From: Deltaproteobacteria bacterium
Lineage (GTDB): Bacteria > Desulfobacterota > BSN033 > WVXP01
Direction: 5' to 3'
Assembly (NCBI GenBank): GCA_019308905.1
Contig: JAFDHF010000023.1
Coordinates: 18,763 to 82,762, forward strand
Length of the DNA: 64,000 nucleotides
Part shown: in pieces, positions 7,958-16,995 of the stretch
How positions within the stretch are numbered: the stretch's first letter is position 1
Layout of the letters: every line of letters starts with the position of its first letter
Notes under the pieces: model-generated
What the model was told of the DNA's origin: nothing
What the model saw: only the letters and a program-made list of their open reading frames with translations
The model's database searches: none
Made by a program: the position numbers and the translations under genes

Positions 7958-9923
7958 GGAAGCCGATACGGGCAACAGGGCCGAAAGAATCCGAAGGGTT
8001 CTCGATCGTCTCCTGAAGACCGAGATAGAGATGCCCGAGGGCCGATCTCCAGGCGAGCCCTCCGAGGTGCCTCCTGCCGACATTCCTCCATCGCAAGGCT
8101 CTCCAGGGGAGCAAATTCCACCAGGTTATCAGGAGAAAGCCGGTGAATCTCCGCCTCCACTTGTGGAGGAACAGCCGGACAAGGAGCCCTATGATTTCAA
8201 CAAGGTGATCCTGAAACACCAGCTCCTTGGAGAGATTCTCCTCAGGCATTCCGCCATCACTCAGGAGCAGCTCGACGAGGCTTTAGAGATCCAGAGGGAA
8301 AAGCCCTCCTCCCTGGGAGAGATCCTTTTGCGCCTGGGTTACATAAACGAAAGGGATCTCCTCAAGGCTCTCGGCAGGCAGTTCGGTATCCCCTTCTTCC
8401 CCCATCTGAAGGATGTGGACATCGATGGGGAGTTGACTTCGAAAATCCCCATTCATTTCGCCAAGAAGTACGAGATCCTGCCCATCAAGAGGAACGGCGA
8501 GTCTGTGGAGGTGGCCCTCACCGACCCTCTCAACGTTTTTCCCCTCGACGATATCCGCCTCCTCCTGGGCTGCAACGTGGTCCCCGTCCTGGCCACTTCG
8601 GCCACCATCATCGATGCTATAAACCGGATCTACGAGAGGGATTCGGACACGGCCCAGCAGATCATCGAGGACATCGATGAGGAACTCAGCCTGGATTCCC
8701 TTTCCCAGGAGCTGGAGGAGCCCACCGATCTCCTGGATGCCTCGGATGAGGCCCCTATCATCCGGCTGGTCAACTCCATGCTCTACCAGGCAGTCAACCA
8801 GAAGGCCAGCGACATCCACGTGGAACCTTTTGAAAGGGATCTCATAGTTAGATACCGGATCGACGGTATCCTTTACAACGTCTTGAACCTGCCCAAACGG
8901 ATTCAGCCCACAATCATCTCCCGAATCAAGGTGATGGCCGGTCTCAACATAGCCGAGAAACGGCTTCCCCAGGACGGCAGAATCCGCATCAAGATCGCAG
9001 GCAGGGATGTGGACATTCGGGTTTCCGTGGTACCCGCTTCCCACGGAGAGCGGATCGTAATGCGGCTCCTGGACAAAACCAGCACCCTCCTCAAGCTCGA
9101 AGATATCGGTTTCTCAGGGGGCAACCTCGAGGTCTTCAGCCGACTGATCCACAGCCCCCACGGCATAATTCTCCTTACAGGACCCACGGGAAGCGGAAAG
9201 ACGACCACCCTTTACGCGGCCCTCACCCGGATCAACTCGCCGGACAAGAACATCATCACCGTGGAAGATCCTATCGAGTACCAGATCAAGGGGATCGGCC
9301 AGATTCAGGTCAACCCCAAGATCAACCTGACCTTTGCAAACGGCCTCCGATCCATCGTGCGCCAGGATCCGGACGTGATCATGGTCGGGGAGATTCGCGA
9401 CCTGGAGACCGCGGAGATCGCCATTCAGGCCTCCCTGACCGGGCACCTGGTCTTCAGCACGCTGCATACCAATGATTCTTCCGGAGCAATCACCCGTCTC
9501 GTGGACATGGGGATCGAGCCCTTCCTGGTCTCTTCCTCACTCCTTGCCATCATGGCCCAGAGACTCGTGCGAACCCTCTGCCGGAACTGCTGCGAACCGT
9601 ACGACCCCTCTAATGAAGAACTGAGAGGATTGGGTATCAGAAAGGAGGAACTGGGGGGGAAGAGACTCTACAGGGCGGTGGGATGTTCCCGGTGTATGGA
9701 CACGGGATACTCGGGAAGGACGGGCATATTCGAACTGCTGTTGGTCAGCGACGAGATCCGCTCTCTTATCATGAGGCGGAGCGACTCCGGTACAATCAAG
9801 AAGGCCGCCATGAAGCGGGGCATGCTCACCCTCCGCCAGGACGGCCTCCAGAAGGTGCTCGAGGGGATTACCACAACCGAAGAGATGGTGAGGGTGACCC
9901 AGGAGGATATCCTGTCAGATTAG
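7950..9923 (+). CDS. gspE: Type II secretion ATPase GspE
   Basis: This is the cytoplasmic motor ATPase of the secretion system. After a Pro- and Glu-rich N-terminal stretch of about 80 residues comes a MshEN-like domain (LLGEILLRHSAITQEQLDEAL and its repeat). The catalytic core has a Walker A GPTGSGKTTTL at about residue 411, an Asp box (EDPIEYQ), Walker B (DPDVIMVGEIRD) and a His box (GHLVFSTLHTND). A tetracysteine zinc motif is present as CRNC (about 544) and CSRC (about 578). The start is TTG, eight bases inside the ParA gene, behind AAGGAGATC. Length is 657 residues. Confidence 0.95.
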   Translation: MDREADTGNRAERIRRVLDRLLKTEIEMPEGRSPGEPSEVPPADIPPSQGSPGEQIPPGYQEKAGESPPPLVEEQPDKEPYDFNKVILKHQLLGEILLRHSAITQEQLDEALEIQREKPSSLGEILLRLGYINERDLLKALGRQFGIPFFPHLKDVDIDGELTSKIPIHFAKKYEILPIKRNGESVEVALTDPLNVFPLDDIRLLLGCNVVPVLATSATIIDAINRIYERDSDTAQQIIEDIDEELSLDSLSQELEEPTDLLDASDEAPIIRLVNSMLYQAVNQKASDIHVEPFERDLIVRYRIDGILYNVLNLPKRIQPTIISRIKVMAGLNIAEKRLPQDGRIRIKIAGRDVDIRVSVVPASHGERIVMRLLDKTSTLLKLEDIGFSGGNLEVFSRLIHSPHGIILLTGPTGSGKTTTLYAALTRINSPDKNIITVEDPIEYQIKGIGQIQVNPKINLTFANGLRSIVRQDPDVIMVGEIRDLETAEIAIQASLTGHLVFSTLHTNDSSGAITRLVDMGIEPFLVSSSLLAIMAQRLVRTLCRNCCEPYDPSNEELRGLGIRKEELGGKRLYRAVGCSRCMDTGYSGRTGIFELLLVSDEIRSLIMRRSDSGTIKKAAMKRGMLTLRQDGLQKVLEGITTTEEMVRVTQEDILSD

Positions 9924-9933
9924 GAGGCGGGCA

Positions 9934-11163
9934 TTGCCTGTTTTCGAGTACCATGGAATCGACACGAGGGGTAAGAACGTCCGGGGCATAATCGACGCGG
10001 ACACACCGAGACTTGCCCGGGCCAAGCTGAAAAAATCCGGCGTCTTCCCCACCGAGATCCAGGAAACCATGGCCGAGAGACGGGGCGGCCGCCGGGATCT
10101 CTCGGTGGCCCATCTGTTGAGAAAAGTCCGCATCCAAGACGTGGCCGTCATGACCCGGCAGCTGGCCACCCTGACCGGTGCGGGCCTCGCCTTGGTCCCA
10201 TCCCTCAACTCCCTGGTCCACCAGATCGAAAACCCGAATCTGAAAAAGGTAGTCAGTCAGGTTCGGGAGCGGGTAAAGGAGGGCAGTTCCCTGAGCGATG
10301 CACTCCGGGAGTTTCCACGGGTCTTCTCAAACCTCTATGTAAACATGGTGGCGGCCGGAGAGTCGAGCGGAGCCTTGGATATCGTGCTTTTCAGGTTGGC
10401 CGATTTCACGGAAAACCAGGTCAAGTTGAGAAATCGGGTGTTATCTGCCCTGATCTATCCCATTCTCATGGTCTTCCTAGCCTCGGGCGCGGTCACCTTT
10501 TTGATGGTGAAGGTGGTTCCCAAGATCCTTGAGCTCTTCGAGGACTGGGGGCAGGCCCTCCCGCTGCCCACCGTCATGCTCCTCGATATCACGAACTTCC
10601 TCAAGAGCTACGGCTGGGCGGTGGCGCTCGGCCTGGCCGGGGCTCTGCTCGCCGGGGGATTCTATTTCAGGACCGAAGGCGGACGCCTGCTCTTCGACCG
10701 CCTCGTTCTCCGGGTCCCGATCTTTGGCCGCCTCACCCGGATCATCGCAACCACCCGTTTCAGCCGAACCCTGGGGACTCTTCTCGCAAGCGGGATCCCC
10801 CTGGTCAATGCAATGAAGATCGTCAAGAACATAGTCAAGAACAGGGTCATCGCCGAGGCGATTGAGAACAGTCAGGAGAGCATCGTGGAAGGCCAGAGCA
10901 TAGCAGGGCCCCTTGCGCGGAGCGGAGTCTTCCCTCCCATGGTGACGGATATGATAGCCATCGGCGAGGACTCGGGACAGTTGGAGCACATGCTGCTGAA
11001 GGTCTCCGAGGCTTATGACAATCAGGTGGAGACCACCGTATCGGGTCTTACCTCGATCTTGGAGCCTTTGCTCATCGTGGTAATGGGAGGGATCGTCCTG
11101 TTCATCGTACTGGCTGTACTCTTGCCGATTTTCGAAATGAACCAGATAGTGGTCGGCCAGTGA
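9934..11163 (+). CDS. gspF: Type II secretion inner-membrane platform protein GspF
   Basis: This is the polytopic inner-membrane protein on which GspE acts. Two GspF/PilC repeats are visible. Each has a cytoplasmic helical domain (for example [19 protein letters not shown] and [19 protein letters not shown]) and a conserved Glu/Gly segment ([10 protein letters not shown] and [10 protein letters not shown]), followed by membrane helices ([38 protein letters not shown]). The 409-residue length matches the family. It starts with TTG behind TAGGAGG, and its stop overlaps the longest possible reading of gspG. Confidence 0.95.
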   Translation: MPVFEYHGIDTRGKNVRGIIDADTPRLARAKLKKSGVFPTEIQETMAERRGGRRDLSVAHLLRKVRIQDVAVMTRQLATLTGAGLALVPSLNSLVHQIENPNLKKVVSQVRERVKEGSSLSDALREFPRVFSNLYVNMVAAGESSGALDIVLFRLADFTENQVKLRNRVLSALIYPILMVFLASGAVTFLMVKVVPKILELFEDWGQALPLPTVMLLDITNFLKSYGWAVALGLAGALLAGGFYFRTEGGRLLFDRLVLRVPIFGRLTRIIATTRFSRTLGTLLASGIPLVNAMKIVKNIVKNRVIAEAIENSQESIVEGQSIAGPLARSGVFPPMVTDMIAIGEDSGQLEHMLLKVSEAYDNQVETTVSGLTSILEPLLIVVMGGIVLFIVLAVLLPIFEMNQIVVGQ

Positions 11164-11192
11164 GGCAGACCACCGGAGGCGAGGTGAAGGGA

Positions 11193-11633
11193 ATGAGAAT
11201 CAAAGGGCTTTGGATTCAGCGTGGCTTCACTCTGATCGAAATCATGGTGGTGGTGGTGATCCTGGGCATTCTGGCGGCCATCATCATCCCAAAGATATCG
11301 GGCCGGCCCGAACAGGCCAGAAGGACAAAGGCGATCATGGATATCAAGAGCATCGAGACCGCCCTCGCCCTTTTCCAGATGGACAATGGATTCTATCCCT
11401 CAACGGAACAGGGACTCGAGGCCCTGGTGGAGAAGCCCACAACCGGAAGGATCCCGAACAATTACAAGGAGGGTGGATACCTGAAAAGGGTTCCCCTCGA
11501 TCCTTGGAAAAACCCCTATGTGTACATCTGTCCCGGCGTCCACGGTGAATACGACCTGAGCTCGTACGGGAACGACGGAGAGGAAGGGGGAGAGGGCAAG
11601 TACGCGGACATCAACAACTGGGAACTCGACTGA
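11193..11633 (+). CDS. gspG: Type II secretion major pseudopilin GspG
   Basis: This is the major pseudopilin that forms the secretion pseudopilus. A class III prepilin leader ends in QRG, followed by [22 protein letters not shown] with the invariant Glu+5. The globular part contains [26 protein letters not shown] GspG hallmarks (here [17 protein letters not shown]), [12 protein letters not shown] and a calcium-site-like tail [16 protein letters not shown] 11193 is chosen because GAGGTG lies six bases upstream; GTG 11160 would add 11 residues and overlap gspF. A prepilin peptidase (GspO) is needed but is not in the window. Confidence 0.94.
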   Translation: MRIKGLWIQRGFTLIEIMVVVVILGILAAIIIPKISGRPEQARRTKAIMDIKSIETALALFQMDNGFYPSTEQGLEALVEKPTTGRIPNNYKEGGYLKRVPLDPWKNPYVYICPGVHGEYDLSSYGNDGEEGGEGKYADINNWELD

Positions 11634-11705
11634 TCTGGGCGGCACACCAGTGCCTTGAGGGCCGTCGTTCAGGGGTCGAGGGGATTGACGGGGTGACACG
11701 GAGTC

Positions 11706-12236
11706 ATGGACAGGGGGGAAAGAAAGAAGAAGAGCCTTTCCCGCAGGGGCTTTACCCTGGTCGAACTCACCATGGTCATCCTGATCATGGGAATACTCCT
11801 CGCCTTCTCGGTTCCCCAGCTGGGACACCTCACGGAGTACAATCTCAATGTGGGCTGCCGTCGGCTGTCAGGAACGGTCAGGTACCTGTTCAACCGGGCA
11901 ACGGTGACAGGGAGGATCTACCGCCTCAACTACGACCTCAAGGCCGACCAGTACTGGGTCACCTACCGGGACGAAAACCTGGAGTTTGTCATTGACAAGT
12001 CGGTCCTCGCACGGAGGGTGAAGCTTCCGAGGGGTGTTTCATTCGAGGACATCCTCATCGTGGGCAGGGGGACCTACAGGGAGGGAGAGGTTCGTACCCA
12101 CTTCTTCCCCAAGGGCTGGGTGGAGGAGACCCTCGTGCATCTGCAAGACTCGCGAGGTCACAAGGCTTCGATCCGTATCTTTCCTCTTTCGGCGAGGGTG
12201 AAAATCTATGACAGGTATGTGGAGCCGAGCACCTAA
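11706..12236 (+). CDS. gspH: Type II secretion minor pseudopilin GspH
   Basis: The leader is basic (ERKKKSLSRRG), with a cleavage motif RRG/FTLVELTMVILIMGILLAFSVP carrying Glu+5. The rest (RLSGTVRYLFNRATVTGRIYRL and following) resembles the GspH/FimT family, in which the pseudopilin helix packs on a beta-rich domain. At 176 residues it has the usual size. Its end overlaps gspI by 29 bp. Assignment to GspH rather than another minor pseudopilin rests on operon position and the FimT-like sequence. Confidence 0.82.
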   Translation: MDRGERKKKSLSRRGFTLVELTMVILIMGILLAFSVPQLGHLTEYNLNVGCRRLSGTVRYLFNRATVTGRIYRLNYDLKADQYWVTYRDENLEFVIDKSVLARRVKLPRGVSFEDILIVGRGTYREGEVRTHFFPKGWVEETLVHLQDSRGHKASIRIFPLSARVKIYDRYVEPST

Positions 12237-12660
12237 CAGAGAGTGGAACCACCGAGGGTTGACCCTTCTGGAAGTCCTCGTCTCCCTGGTAATCGTCTCC
12301 ATCGCCCTCGTGGCCCTCGTGGAGTTGGAGAATCGCGACATCCGCGCCATCAACATTTCCCAGAGGACGACCACTGCTGCCATGCTTGCCCGGAATATGA
12401 TGGCCCAGATCGAGATTGCCGGGTTCCCGGAGGATCTGGGCGAAGAGGAAGGTGAATTCCGCGAAGGAGAGAAGGACGAGGAACTGAAGGCGAGTTACAC
12501 GGGTTTTCGCTGGAAAAGGTCCATCGAGGCGGTCCGGCTCGCCGGAATCGCCTTTAACAACGCCAGAAAGGTGAAAGTCACCATTCTCTGGGAGGAGGGG
12601 GGAAGGGAGAGACGTCTCGATGTTGTCACCTATCTTGCCCGGCGGGGAAAAGGACCATGA
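12208..12660 (+). CDS. gspI: Type II secretion minor pseudopilin GspI
   Basis: This is a prepilin-like protein with cleavage site HRG/LTLLEVLVSLVIVSIALVAL and Glu+5, followed by ENRDIRAINISQRTTTAAMLARNMMAQIE, which matches the GspI pattern of Leu- and Ala-rich helix then A(R/Q)NMMAQ. It has 150 residues, slightly longer than most GspI proteins. It overlaps gspH by 29 bp and gspJ by 4 bp, indicating translational coupling. GspI, J and K form the tip complex of the pseudopilus. Confidence 0.85.
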   Translation: MTGMWSRAPNREWNHRGLTLLEVLVSLVIVSIALVALVELENRDIRAINISQRTTTAAMLARNMMAQIEIAGFPEDLGEEEGEFREGEKDEELKASYTGFRWKRSIEAVRLAGIAFNNARKVKVTILWEEGGRERRLDVVTYLARRGKGP

Positions 12661-13307
12661 AAGGAGAAGAGGGTTTCACTCTCGTTGAAATGGTGGTAGC
12701 CATGGTCATCCTGGCTGTCCTTCTCGTCACCGCCTACGGGGTCTTTTCTTCGAGTTATTCGGCGCTCCACCGGGTCAACCCTGCCAGGGACATCTATCAC
12801 ACCGCCCGGGTGGTTCTCGACCGCATGACCGAAGAGATACAGTCGGCCTACTATGGGACCGGCCTCGGCTATACGGGGCTCGTGGGCAAGGACTACGAGG
12901 AGGACGGAGCACCCATGGATTCCCTGACCTTTTCGACCATGGCCAACTTCGACTGGATCAAGGGGGTCGAGGGAGTTAGGGAGTCTGATTTTCTGAAGAT
13001 CTCCTATAGACTCGTCAAAGGGGAAGAGGAGGAGGGGAAGGTTCTGATCCGGCGTCAGGATCCGGCCTTCGGCCCCTTGGAAGATGACCCCGAAGAATTC
13101 GGCTCAGGGGCAAGAGGGACCTTCCACCTGGCAGACGGGGTCTGGGGAATGGACCTCAGATACTTTGATGGAAAGGACTGGGTGGAAGAGTGGAACAGCA
13201 CCGAAGAGGAGAGACTCCCCCGGGCCGTGGAGATAAGGCTCATCCTCGAAACCGATGATGGAACCCCTCATCCCTTCTACGCGATAGTCCCCATCGAGGC
13301 ATCATGA
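12657..13307 (+). CDS. gspJ: Type II secretion minor pseudopilin GspJ
   Basis: A short leader MKGEEG precedes the cleavage motif G/FTLVEMVVAMVILAVLLVTAYGVF. The rest is a 190-residue periplasmic domain with the GspJ-like segments RVVLDRMTEEIQSAYYG and VEIRLILETDDG. The ATG start overlaps the gspI stop (ATGA) and the gene ends in a 4-bp overlap with gspK. Length of 216 residues fits. Confidence 0.85.
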   Translation: MKGEEGFTLVEMVVAMVILAVLLVTAYGVFSSSYSALHRVNPARDIYHTARVVLDRMTEEIQSAYYGTGLGYTGLVGKDYEEDGAPMDSLTFSTMANFDWIKGVEGVRESDFLKISYRLVKGEEEEGKVLIRRQDPAFGPLEDDPEEFGSGARGTFHLADGVWGMDLRYFDGKDWVEEWNSTEEERLPRAVEIRLILETDDGTPHPFYAIVPIEAS

Positions 13308-14473
13308 CCATGGGCCTACAGGAATGCAGGCAGGTTGCAGCAGATGGACGGATCCTGCGGCCGCTGGAGCACTTGGCCTTGGATCCACAACCGGGTGGGG
13401 GATGCGGTCGAGCCAGGGCGACGAAACCTGCGGCCGGAATTCCGGGCGACCTGCATTTGTCACAACGGGGAGTCGCTCTGGTGATCACCCTGGTCATCGT
13501 CACGATCCTGGTAACCCTCCTGGTGGAACTCACCTACTCCACCCAGGTGAATCTCCGGATTGCCTCCACTTACAGGGACGGCATGAAGGCTTACTATATC
13601 GCCAAATCCGGGGTGGAGCTTGCCATGGCCGTGCTCCAAAGGGACTATGAAGAGGATCGCCGGGACGTGAGCGAGGGAAAGGAGGCGGTGCAGCAGGACA
13701 ACCTCGGCGAGCTATGGGCCAACCTCGGCGAAGCCGTGGCTGCAGCCGAAGTGATGGAACCTGACCTTTTCGGTGGCGGCCGGCTCTTGCTCAAGGTCGT
13801 CGACGAGGACAGAAAAATCAATGCAAACCTGGCCGACCAGGATCCCACCTCCTCCATCCTGGACCGGCTCTTTGCCCAAGGGGGAATAGGCACGGATTTC
13901 AAGAGCGCGATTGCAGACTGGATCGACGAGGATGAAGAGGTAACCGATCCCGGAGGAGGGGAAACGCGGTACTACGAAGGTCTCGAACCATCTTACCCCT
14001 GTAAGAACGGGGAGATGGACACCATATCAGAGCTGCGGATGATCAGAGGAGGCGTCGAAGCCCTGGACAAGACCTTTGATGCTTTTCAAGGTGAAACAGA
14101 GGCAGGGGGGTCGAGAAAATGGACAGTAGAAGAGTTGCTCTCTGCAGTTCCCGGCCGGGGAGCCAAGATCAATATCAACACGGCTCCCGGCCCGGTCATC
14201 ATGGCCCTTCACGAAGACATCGACAGCCTCCAGGTGGAAGAGACCCTGCAGGACAGGGCCCGAGACCCCTTCCCCAGGGTCGAGGCGTTTCGCGACTATT
14301 TCAGCAACAATTTCGGTATCTCCAACCTGCCACCTAACCTGGCGGTAGAAAGTCACTATTTCACGATCGAATCGATCGGAATCGTGGGAGAGGTGGAGAA
14401 GAAACTCAGAGTCACGGTCTACAGAGACCCGAACAAGGGGACTCTCGAGACTCTCATATGGCGAGTCGAATGA
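13304..14473 (+). CDS. gspK: Type II secretion minor pseudopilin GspK
   Basis: GspK caps the pseudopilus. The hydrophobic helix GVALVITLVIVTILVTLLVEL is followed by the GspK marks AYYIAKSGVELAMAVL, ADWIDEDEEVTDPGGGE and ININTAPGPVIMAL. The oddity is the N-terminus: the start that overlaps gspJ (ATG 13304) puts about 52 mostly polar residues before the cleavage glycine (SQRG), while GspK leaders are usually short. A TTG at 13457 would give a normal 4-residue leader but has no good ribosome site. Length is 389 residues from the first start, about 338 from the second. Confidence 0.88.
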   Translation: MTMGLQECRQVAADGRILRPLEHLALDPQPGGGCGRARATKPAAGIPGDLHLSQRGVALVITLVIVTILVTLLVELTYSTQVNLRIASTYRDGMKAYYIAKSGVELAMAVLQRDYEEDRRDVSEGKEAVQQDNLGELWANLGEAVAAAEVMEPDLFGGGRLLLKVVDEDRKINANLADQDPTSSILDRLFAQGGIGTDFKSAIADWIDEDEEVTDPGGGETRYYEGLEPSYPCKNGEMDTISELRMIRGGVEALDKTFDAFQGETEAGGSRKWTVEELLSAVPGRGAKININTAPGPVIMALHEDIDSLQVEETLQDRARDPFPRVEAFRDYFSNNFGISNLPPNLAVESHYFTIESIGIVGEVEKKLRVTVYRDPNKGTLETLIWRVE

Positions 14474-15063
14474 GGGCAAATCCTGAAAGCCTGGAAGAAA
14501 AAATCAGAGCCGTCCTCGCGGCCAGGGAGAGAAAACGGATCTCCAAGAACCGGCTCATCCCTGCAGCTGTCCTGCTTCCCCTTTTCAAGAAGGCCGGGGA
14601 GCCATATGTCCTCCTGACCAAACGAACCGAAAAGGTGAAAGCCCACAAGGGAGAGATCTCCTTCCCCGGCGGGGTCTACGACCGGGCAGACCGATCCCTG
14701 GAGGAGACCGCTCTCAGGGAGAGCTTCGAAGAGATCGGGCTCAAAAGGAGCGATGTGGAGATTCTCGGTTGCCTCGACGACGTGGAGACAATGACACGGT
14801 ATCTCATCCGCCCCTACGTGGGGATCTTTCCCTACCCGTACACCTTCGTGGTAAACGGGGAAGAAATCGAGGAGATGATCGAGGTCCCCCTCCGATCGAT
14901 TCTCCGGAAAGGGGCTTTCGAGACCAGATCCCTCCGATCCGGGACGGGTCGGCAGACGATTTATTCGTACCGCTTCGGCAGGCATCTGATCTGGGGAGCA
15001 ACGGCGAGGATCCTCAAACAGTTGGTGGATCTGATCCGTGACTCTTCAGGGGGAAGAGAATGA
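14458..15063 (+). CDS. Nudix hydrolase, CoA pyrophosphatase (NudL)-like
   Basis: This is a Nudix-fold pyrophosphohydrolase. The segment LLTKRTEKVKAHKGEISFPGG matches the extra motif that precedes the Nudix box in CoA pyrophosphatases. The box itself reads GGVYDRADRSLEETALRESFEEIGL, with the catalytic REsxEE core. CoA or a similar nucleotide diphosphate is therefore the likely substrate (family inference). The protein has 201 residues; ATG 14470, overlapping the gspK stop as ATGA, is an alternative start. It ends in a 4-bp overlap with the next gene, so it rides on the secretion operon. Confidence 0.88.
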   Translation: MASRMRANPESLEEKIRAVLAARERKRISKNRLIPAAVLLPLFKKAGEPYVLLTKRTEKVKAHKGEISFPGGVYDRADRSLEETALRESFEEIGLKRSDVEILGCLDDVETMTRYLIRPYVGIFPYPYTFVVNGEEIEEMIEVPLRSILRKGAFETRSLRSGTGRQTIYSYRFGRHLIWGATARILKQLVDLIRDSSGGRE

Positions 15064-15764
15064 ATACCACAAGAGACAGGCTCATCGCCTTGGGGCTGGT
15101 TGCCCTCGTCCTTTCTATCTTGCCGGCCTTTCCGGCGGGAGGCGGAACCTTCATCGATCAGGATACCATCGATATCTGGGGGAGGAAGCAGGGGCTTGTT
15201 CTATACTATTCCAAGGGAAGACTCCGGATCGATCAGAAAGACGGAAGGCTCAGTACCATCATGAATTTTGCCGAGAATCGGATCGTGGTTCTCGATCATC
15301 TCTCGAAATCCTATGTGGAGTATCCGTTATCGAGATGGAAAAGACGGGTTTCTCAGAGAATGAAAGGGACTGGATCCTACCAGAGGCGAGAAGTCCGAGT
15401 CGAACCCACAGGGCAGGAGAAGGTCATCAACGGGTTCAGAACCCGCAGGATCAGAGTCATGATCGGGGGCGTCCTCTTCCAGGAGAGCTGGGTGACGCGG
15501 GATGTAGAACTGGGGGATATGTTGAGAGCCATCAGAAAGGGGGCAGGCACACCGAGCGGCCTCTCAAAAGCCCAGATGGAAGAGAAGGAGGAGATCTACG
15601 AGAAGGTCAGTCAATGGGGCTTCCCTATCCTTACCGTTGAGTACCGCATTCTATCGGGAAAGACCCTAACAGAGACGACGGAGGTCAATGCCATAGCGAC
15701 ACGGAAACTGGGCAACCGTCTCTTCACTCCTCCCAAGGGTTACACCAGGAGGAGCTCACGGTAA
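15060..15764 (+). CDS. Secreted protein of unknown function, DUF4412-like
   Basis: The 234-residue protein has an N-terminal signal peptide (hydrophobic core at about residues 8-24). The mature part is beta-rich, with short repeating turns such as LRIDQKDGRLSTIMNFAENRIVVLDHLSKSY. This pattern of alternating strands recalls periplasmic LolA-fold or DUF4412 proteins, which I suggest only tentatively. It is coupled to the Nudix gene by a 4-bp overlap and closes the operon. Confidence 0.7.
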   Translation: MNTTRDRLIALGLVALVLSILPAFPAGGGTFIDQDTIDIWGRKQGLVLYYSKGRLRIDQKDGRLSTIMNFAENRIVVLDHLSKSYVEYPLSRWKRRVSQRMKGTGSYQRREVRVEPTGQEKVINGFRTRRIRVMIGGVLFQESWVTRDVELGDMLRAIRKGAGTPSGLSKAQMEEKEEIYEKVSQWGFPILTVEYRILSGKTLTETTEVNAIATRKLGNRLFTPPKGYTRRSSR

Positions 15765-15838
15765 CAGAAGCTCTGTCTCAGCCGGCCGTGGCTGCTTTGT
15801 ACAAGGGGAAATCTTCACGGAGGTCCCGGCTCGGCCGG

Positions 15839-16960
15839 TCACCTTTCACCGCGGCGCCCGGCTCCCCCGCGGGGAAGGTATCTGGCCAGGATCTCACGGT
15901 AAGACGACAGCTCCTCGTGTCGCTGCAGATTACTCTCCACGTATGCCAGGGTCGGAGGAATGTATTTGAGATAGGCTGGATTCTTCCTTTCAACGGCCTG
16001 ATAGGCGAAGGTGCCGATGGCCTTGAGATTCCGCTGAAGGGAGGCGATGTCGAAGATAAACCGGGCCCGGGACCTATCGATCTTCTTCCCCCTCCTCCTC
16101 TCCGTCTCGGAGAGATAGTAATCCAGAAGAGACTCGACAAGAGGATCTTCAAGAACCACGTAAGAGTCCCTGAGGAGAGAGGCCACATCATAGAGAGGCG
16201 GCCCCATCCGGGCGTCCTGGAAATCGAGCATCTTCAGGCGATCCCCATGGTAGATGAGATTCCTCGAGTGGTAGTCACGGTGGGTGAATACCTTCCTCTC
16301 TCCATCGAGAAGTGTGGCGAGGAGGAGAAAGAGCCGGCCCATGGCCTTCAGGTCCTCCGGGTGGATGGATCTTCCCAGGAGGGCCTCGATGTAGTTGGCC
16401 CTGAAGAAATCTAGCTCCCAGAGGAACCTCTCGACGGTAAAGGCCGTCTTGAAGGCAGGACAGTCCTGCCCGGCCGGCAGATCCCACTGCATCTTCACAA
16501 CGCCGTCGAGGGCTTCCTGGTAGAGATGTCCGATCTCCCCGGCCTTCTTCCCTTCGATCTTTCTCTGGAGAATCTCATCTCCCAGATCCTCGAGCAGGAC
16601 AAGCCCCTGTCCTGGCTCAAGCCCGTAGAGCCTCGGAACACCCAGGCCGGACCTCTCCAGTGTACGCAAGACATTGACAAAGGGCAGCTCCTCCCCGGCA
16701 AAAGGGGCTGCAAGCTCCATCAAGACCACGGTTGCGGGAAGCTCCGGACTGTTTCGATCCAGGTGCAGCCTGTAGTAGTTGCGGTCCGAAGCATCGCCTC
16801 CGAGTTTTTCGATGGCGATGTCGACCACACCCCCAGGCAACGAAGACCGGACAAACCCCAGGAGATCCCTCGCAATGACCCTCATGGAAACCTCACAATC
16901 CCTCGCCCCGGTGATATGGGTTCTCTCTCCCGGCCGATCCGGATATGTGGAGAACATCAC
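15839..16960 (-). CDS. Aminoglycoside-phosphotransferase-fold sugar kinase, AmgK-like
   Basis: This is a 373-residue kinase of the APH/choline kinase fold. The catalytic loop is HRDYHSRNLIY and the metal-binding segment is LDFQDARMGPPLYDVASLL, both close to the AmgK pattern. AmgK phosphorylates N-acetylmuramic acid and GlcNAc at the anomeric position in cell-wall recycling. The neighbour upstream on the same strand is a nucleotidyltransferase, exactly the AmgK-MurU pairing, which supports this role. ATG 16960 follows AAGGGGTG; ATG 16885 (MRVIARD) behind GTGAGG is an alternative start. The sugar specificity is inferred. Confidence 0.82.
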   Translation of the reverse strand: MMFSTYPDRPGERTHITGARDCEVSMRVIARDLLGFVRSSLPGGVVDIAIEKLGGDASDRNYYRLHLDRNSPELPATVVLMELAAPFAGEELPFVNVLRTLERSGLGVPRLYGLEPGQGLVLLEDLGDEILQRKIEGKKAGEIGHLYQEALDGVVKMQWDLPAGQDCPAFKTAFTVERFLWELDFFRANYIEALLGRSIHPEDLKAMGRLFLLLATLLDGERKVFTHRDYHSRNLIYHGDRLKMLDFQDARMGPPLYDVASLLRDSYVVLEDPLVESLLDYYLSETERRRGKKIDRSRARFIFDIASLQRNLKAIGTFAYQAVERKNPAYLKYIPPTLAYVESNLQRHEELSSYREILARYLPRGGAGRRGER

Positions 16961-16995
16961 CCCTTGACCTGCCCGGTATTCCTCCGGCGGCTTTC

